Shown: one piece after another, positions 6,386-9,245 of the stretch | Layout of the letters: each line of letters begins with the position of its first letter | Position numbering within the stretch: the first letter of the stretch is position 1 | Source: CAUZSM01 sp963582685 | GTDB taxonomy: Archaea; Thermoplasmatota; Poseidoniia; Poseidoniales; Thalassarchaeaceae | Direction of reading: 5' to 3' | Assembly (NCBI GenBank): GCA_963582685.1 | Contig: CAUZSM010000067.1 | Location: 1 to 9,245 of the forward strand | Length of the DNA stretch: 9,245 nucleotides | Program-made: the position numbers and the translations under genes | Notes under the pieces: model-generated | Database searches by the model: none | Told to the model about the DNA's origin: nothing | Seen by the model: the letters and a program-made list of their open reading frames with translations, nothing else

Positions 6386-7333
6386 ATGGAAATTATGAGT
6401 GATTTAACTGATGGGCAGTCGGGGGAAATCCAGTTTCTCTCAGCCAGTCCATTCGAGATGCCCCATATACTTCAGAAGATGAACGAAGCCCCTATTCACC
6501 CGGTATTCGGGCACCTGATTCTTCCCGATTCATCCGTTGAGGATGCTGACAAACCGGTCCCTTGCGTTGTGGCTTGCCATGGAAGCAAAGGATGGAGCGA
6601 CCATCACCATGACCACATTCAGAATTGGGTTGATGCCGGCATGGCCGTGTTCCAAGTCCACTGTTTTGAGTCGCGGCAAGTTGCGGAAATTGTCGACAAT
6701 CAGATGATGGTCACCCACGCGATGATGCTCACCGACGCCTTCCGAGCCTTGCAACTGCTGCAGACCCATCCACGAATCGATGGAAGTCGCATTGCAATCA
6801 CTGGTTGGAGCCTCGGCGGTACTGTCGCTCTGTATGCTGCATGGTCGCCGATTGCCGAGGCTCTCGCTCCAAACGGTGAGCGATTCGCTGCCCATCTACC
6901 GTTCTATCCCGCGGCGCATATGCGCCCGGAAGAGCAGCGATGGTCCTCAGCCCCTATCCAAATTCTGCACGGAACGGATGACGACTGGACGCCCCTGCAT
7001 TTCGCCACAGAACTAGCAGAACTGATACGACCGCATGGTGCGAACATCGAGGTCCAGATTTACAAAGATTCACAGCATTCCTTTGACTCAGAGATGCCGA
7101 TTGAATGGCTGCCAGATGCAATCAGGCTAGACCATCGCACAGTGCAAATAGACGCAAATGGCGACCTATGGGCGGAGAAGGAACCGGGTGATGTGATTCG
7201 ATTGAATGAGCCGGCTGAACGGTTTGCTGCATTCCAATATGCCCAAAACATCGGCTGTCACGCCGGGGGCAATCCAGAGGCAAGAAAACACGCTCTCAGA
7301 TTCAGCACAGACTTCCTGCTCAATACTCTGTAA
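6386..7333 (+). CDS. Dienelactone-hydrolase-like alpha/beta hydrolase
   Basis: From ATG 6386 this is 315 residues of alpha/beta-hydrolase fold. The oxyanion-hole region is ACHGSKGW (63-70); the nucleophile elbow is GWSLGG with Ser142; the acid is in HGTDDDW (195-201), most likely Asp198 or Asp199; and the catalytic base is His231 in DSQHSF. The spacing and order match the dienelactone hydrolase/acyl-aminopeptidase-like group, which cleaves esters, lactones or peptides. No signal peptide is present, so it is probably cytosolic. A His/Asp-rich patch SDHHHDH (71-77) sits next to the oxyanion loop. The frame is open back to ATG 6320, but that would overlap the previous gene by 58 bases and adds residues unlike the family; the Shine-Dalgarno at 6376 favours 6386 or 6395. 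After the His231 motif about 80 residues remain, longer than the classic enzyme, so a C-terminal extension is present. Substrate unknown. Confidence 0.88.
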   Translation: MEIMSDLTDGQSGEIQFLSASPFEMPHILQKMNEAPIHPVFGHLILPDSSVEDADKPVPCVVACHGSKGWSDHHHDHIQNWVDAGMAVFQVHCFESRQVAEIVDNQMMVTHAMMLTDAFRALQLLQTHPRIDGSRIAITGWSLGGTVALYAAWSPIAEALAPNGERFAAHLPFYPAAHMRPEEQRWSSAPIQILHGTDDDWTPLHFATELAELIRPHGANIEVQIYKDSQHSFDSEMPIEWLPDAIRLDHRTVQIDANGDLWAEKEPGDVIRLNEPAERFAAFQYAQNIGCHAGGNPEARKHALRFSTDFLLNTL

Positions 7334-7410
7334 TTCGACAGGACCGCAGGGCCGTATGCAGAAATGTATGAGCGACTACCGGACAACCGTAGATACAGGG
7401 AAGTCGTCCA

Positions 7411-8700
7411 ATGAGTGATGAAGCAGAGCCGGAATTGAGTTACTTCGGTAAGATTCGCAACTTCGGCTGGAACGCCCGGATGTATCTGTTGCACATCTTC
7501 GGGATGGATGTCATCCACGGCGCTTGGGAGGTGCTGTTCAACCTCTACCTGCTGCAAATCGGCTTTGACCTGAAGTTCGTAGGCTTGCGACTCGCAGTTC
7601 TCGGAATCGCTGGAGCACTCGCGTCGATTCCGGCTGGACGACTCGCTGACAAGTTCGACCGGAAATGGGGTTTCATCATCGGTGATGGGGGCGGCGCTGT
7701 TTGCGCTGTTGTTCTCATCATGTCCACGGATGGGACTACCATCCTCGCTTTCTCCGCCATCGCTGCCGCCTTTGGCGCGCTGCACCACGTGACCGAGGTG
7801 CCATTCATGGCTGAGAACTCCGAACCACGGGAACGCATCCATCTGTTCAGCGTCGGCTCTGGATTCCGCACGTTGGCAGCGATGTTCGGTGCTCTGGTCG
7901 CTGGATTCCTGCCACGCATGCTGGTGGGCGACGGCATGGAGATGGTCGAAGCCTACCGCTTCGCGGTGCACGTCGGCATCGGCTGGTGGTTCATCTCGCT
8001 CATCCCCGCTGTGCTACTTCGTCGCAACCCGATAATCGAAGAGGATGCGGTGGGGGCGACTGGAGAAGTCCGAAAAGGCATGTTCGCTGCCCTCAAGACA
8101 CCGCAGACCGTGTTCCGCTTCGTTGTGATATCCGCCATCTTGGGGCTGGGTGCTGGGTTCGTGCTGCGATTAGCGAACGTCTTCTTCCTGCAAGATGTCC
8201 ACGCGCATGAGCATGAGATTGGCACTGTGTTCGCAGTCGGCTCACTGTTCCTCGCCATCGGTGCGTTCCTCGTTCCATTCGTCGTGGCCAGATTGGGTGA
8301 GGTCTCTTCCATCATCTGGACCCGTTTTGCTGCCATCCCGTTCATCCTGCTGATCGGCTACGCTCCGGATCTGGCAGCACCTGAGACTGTGGTATCCATC
8401 GCCGGGCTAGCCTGGGTGCTGCGCACCACGCTGTTCAACATGTCCAATCCTGTGATGGAATCATTCAGCATGGGGCAATTGCAGCCATCAGAGCGCGCCA
8501 CCTTCGTCGGCATCTCCAGCATGTTCTCCAGTGGATTAGCAGCGGTCGGAGCCTATCTGGGTGCATCATTGATGTCAGGGGGCGACTACCGCACGCCGTT
8601 CATCGCCATGGCAGTGGCCTACCTCATCTCCACCTATCTCTTCCTGCGCTGGTTCCGTGGCACCAAGGGGCTATCCGACCCTATCCCAGCAGACAACTAA
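7411..8700 (+). CDS. Major facilitator superfamily transporter
   Basis: A 429-residue integral membrane protein with about twelve hydrophobic helices (roughly 24-50, 56-75, 88-104, 108-126, 150-168, 184-203, 233-255, 269-291, 301-318, 325-342, 366-388, 393-414) and a central cytoplasmic loop near 204-232, the 6+6 layout of the family. Motif A (GRLADKFDRK, 76-85) sits in the loop after helix 2. A segment AENSEPRERIHLFS (134-147) after helix 4 is typical of a widespread uncharacterised MFS group in archaea and bacteria. Both termini are hydrophilic and cytoplasmic by the positive-inside rule. Substrate and direction cannot be read from the sequence. It follows the hydrolase by 77 bases in which I see no terminator, so it may share the message; this would fit transport of the hydrolase substrate or product, which is inference. 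No strong ribosome site is visible before ATG 7411. Confidence 0.92.
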   Translation: MSDEAEPELSYFGKIRNFGWNARMYLLHIFGMDVIHGAWEVLFNLYLLQIGFDLKFVGLRLAVLGIAGALASIPAGRLADKFDRKWGFIIGDGGGAVCAVVLIMSTDGTTILAFSAIAAAFGALHHVTEVPFMAENSEPRERIHLFSVGSGFRTLAAMFGALVAGFLPRMLVGDGMEMVEAYRFAVHVGIGWWFISLIPAVLLRRNPIIEEDAVGATGEVRKGMFAALKTPQTVFRFVVISAILGLGAGFVLRLANVFFLQDVHAHEHEIGTVFAVGSLFLAIGAFLVPFVVARLGEVSSIIWTRFAAIPFILLIGYAPDLAAPETVVSIAGLAWVLRTTLFNMSNPVMESFSMGQLQPSERATFVGISSMFSSGLAAVGAYLGASLMSGGDYRTPFIAMAVAYLISTYLFLRWFRGTKGLSDPIPADN

Positions 8701-8708
8701 GCCAACAT

Positions 8709-8720
8709 ATCCGGGCATAG
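8709..8720 (+). repeat. Left copy of a 12-base direct repeat flanking the 139-residue ORF
   Basis: ATCCGGGCATAG occurs here, nine bases after the MFS stop, and again exactly at 9188-9199. The two copies bracket the AT-rich ORF at 8755-9174. Here the second arm of the hairpin seen at the right copy is absent. Confidence 0.6.
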
Positions 8721-8754
8721 ATAAGCAGAAAAAGAAATTCACTATCCGTATTCC

Positions 8755-9174
8755 ATGTCAGTTCAGAGGGGTGTTCGATACACGCCCGAGGAAATAATCC
8801 TACTCGTAAATTCCAATAGAGGATATGGGTTGGAAAGGATGATCAAGAAAATTTACTTTGAAAATGGAACAACCAAATCTCAGAATCAAAGCAGATATTT
8901 TACAGACACATTAGATGTTCTGATGGATTACAAAGAAACTACTGGTGAAGATATGTATCTGTGGATTCAAGATCCTGAAATGACAACCATGGTCACACGG
9001 GATACGTGGAAAGAAATTACCAACAACGCCCCGACACCAAAAGGTGCAGGTTTGTCCACGTCTCGGACATCCAAACCCGACCGAAAGGTCGGCATTGGTA
9101 CCAATAGCAGGCATATCCCATTGCCACCTCAGGAATTTGAAGGGGGGGGCGTTGTTCCCATTTGGATGAGGTAG
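8755..9174 (+). CDS. Unrecognised 139-residue protein, compositionally atypical
   Basis: I recognise no family. Residues 1-90 look like a folded, mixed helical domain (TPEEIILLV, LERMIKKIYF, TDTLDVLMDY, DMYLWI, DTWKEI), while 91-139 are low in hydrophobics and rich in Pro, Gly, Ser, Thr and basic residues, probably disordered, ending in GGGVVPIWMR. The first half is clearly AT-rich: bases 8821-8940 are about one third G+C by hand count, against more than half in the MFS gene next to it. There are no signal peptide or membrane segments. The start is the first in-frame ATG; no Shine-Dalgarno is visible, with only an A-rich stretch (8729-8741) upstream that could hold a promoter. The gene is bracketed by a 12-base direct repeat and contains several inverted repeats plus a G8 tract near its end, where a one-base slip would change the C-terminus. 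It may be a recent acquisition. Coding status is likely but not certain. Confidence 0.6.
   Translation: MSVQRGVRYTPEEIILLVNSNRGYGLERMIKKIYFENGTTKSQNQSRYFTDTLDVLMDYKETTGEDMYLWIQDPEMTTMVTRDTWKEITNNAPTPKGAGLSTSRTSKPDRKVGIGTNSRHIPLPPQEFEGGGVVPIWMR
9077..9092 (+). repeat. GAAA-tetraloop hairpin inside the 139-residue ORF
   Basis: CCGACC (9077-9082) and GGTCGG (9087-9092) form a perfect 6-bp stem closed by GAAA, a GNRA tetraloop, one of the most stable RNA loops. A smaller one, CACC-AAAA-GGTG, lies at 9035-9046. Both are within the low-complexity part of the ORF, suggesting RNA structure or a protein-binding DNA element overlaid on the coding sequence. Confidence 0.5.
9094..9105. repeat. Perfect 12-base palindrome
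   Basis: ATTGGTACCAAT is fully self-complementary and begins two bases after the tetraloop hairpin. As DNA it could be a dimeric protein-binding site; as RNA it has no loop and would not fold as a normal hairpin. Confidence 0.5.
9142..9149 (+). repeat. Run of eight G near the end of the 139-residue ORF
   Basis: Eight consecutive G fall in codons 130-132. With the given length the frame stops at 9174. One extra G would shift into a frame that has no stop up to the window end; one fewer would stop nine codons later at a TGA. Such tracts are prone to slippage and to sequencing error. Confidence 0.6.
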
Positions 9175-9187
9175 TTACGTCCGAAAA

Positions 9188-9199
9188 ATCCGGGCATAG
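9188..9199 (+). repeat. Right copy of the 12-base direct repeat
   Basis: Exact second copy of ATCCGGGCATAG, 13 bases after the stop of the 139-residue ORF. Most of it also forms the left arm of the hairpin at 9190-9215. Confidence 0.6.
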
Positions 9200-9215
9200 C
9201 CCGCCCTATGCTCGG
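9190..9215 (+). terminator. Strong 10-bp hairpin after the 139-residue ORF
   Basis: CCGGGCATAG (9190-9199) pairs with CTATGCTCGG (9206-9215) as ten consecutive base pairs in RNA, one of them G-U, around the loop CCCGCC. It lies 15 bases past the stop codon, a usual place for a 3'-end structure. No T-run follows, so a bacterial-type intrinsic terminator is unlikely; an mRNA-stabilising or processing hairpin, or part of a structured RNA extending beyond the window, are alternatives. Bases 9216-9245 hold no supportable feature. Confidence 0.45.
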
Positions 9216-9245
9216 GGGCTATTTCAAGCGATGGATTTCGACTCA

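Noticed and set aside
7258..7971. Minus-strand ORF of 237 codons overlapping the hydrolase end and MFS start
   Set aside because: It is antisense to two well-supported genes and its translation shows no domain, only charged low-complexity text.
5351..8708. Ten-base repeat AAGCCAACAT at 5351-5360 and 8699-8708
   Set aside because: Both lie at or just after stop codons, but a 10-mer match in a 9-kb window is expected by chance and there is no further similarity around it.
9200..9245. Possible tRNA because of a TTCGACT sequence near the right edge
   Set aside because: The base before the T-loop is T rather than G and the stem arms do not pair; no acceptor, D or anticodon arm can be laid out, and the window ends.
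1..9245. CRISPR arrays, transposases or integrases
   Set aside because: No regularly spaced repeats and no transposase or recombinase motifs are visible in any frame.

Overview
The window looks like archaeal chromosomal DNA, most likely from a marine planktonic euryarchaeon of the Poseidoniia type (Marine Group II/III). This rests on three things: a very long secreted beta-propeller protein with an Arg/Lys-rich signal peptide, an archaeal-type 2-phosphoglycerate-kinase-like protein, and Shine-Dalgarno sequences present at some starts but absent at others. The taxonomic call is an inference and moderate in confidence. The genes lie close together, and no rRNA, CRISPR array, transposase or convincing complete tRNA is visible.

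Layout. Bases 1-2944 on the minus strand are one uninterrupted reading frame, still open at the left edge. It encodes at least 981 residues of a secreted protein built from repeated propeller blades. After a 116-base gap with two inverted repeats comes a minus-strand crotonase-fold gene (3061-3843), closest in motif pattern to PaaG-type isomerases rather than true hydratases. It is divergent from an NAD(P)-dependent aldehyde dehydrogenase (3901-5331), and the short shared leader contains a 7+7 dyad that could be a common operator. Rightwards on the plus strand follow a P-loop kinase of the 2-phosphoglycerate kinase group (5396-6049), a two-helix small membrane protein (6102-6377), a dienelactone-hydrolase-like alpha/beta hydrolase (6386-7333) and a 12-helix MFS transporter (7411-8700). 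The last gene (8755-9174) is an unrecognised 139-residue ORF.

Functional picture. The isomerase and aldehyde dehydrogenase face each other and could share a promoter region; together they suggest oxidation of an aldehyde to an acid and processing of an unsaturated or epoxidised acyl-CoA. The hydrolase, small membrane protein and MFS exporter/importer lie in the same direction downstream. A catabolic module for organic substrates is plausible but not demonstrated.

The least ordinary part is the right end. The 139-residue ORF is AT-rich in its first half and is bracketed by an exact 12-base direct repeat. Its second half and 3' flank are crowded with inverted repeats, including a GAAA-tetraloop hairpin, a perfect 12-base palindrome and a 10-base-pair hairpin. 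It also has a run of eight G near its 3' end where a one-base slip would keep a reading frame open to the window edge. This is the best candidate for an inserted or structured element.
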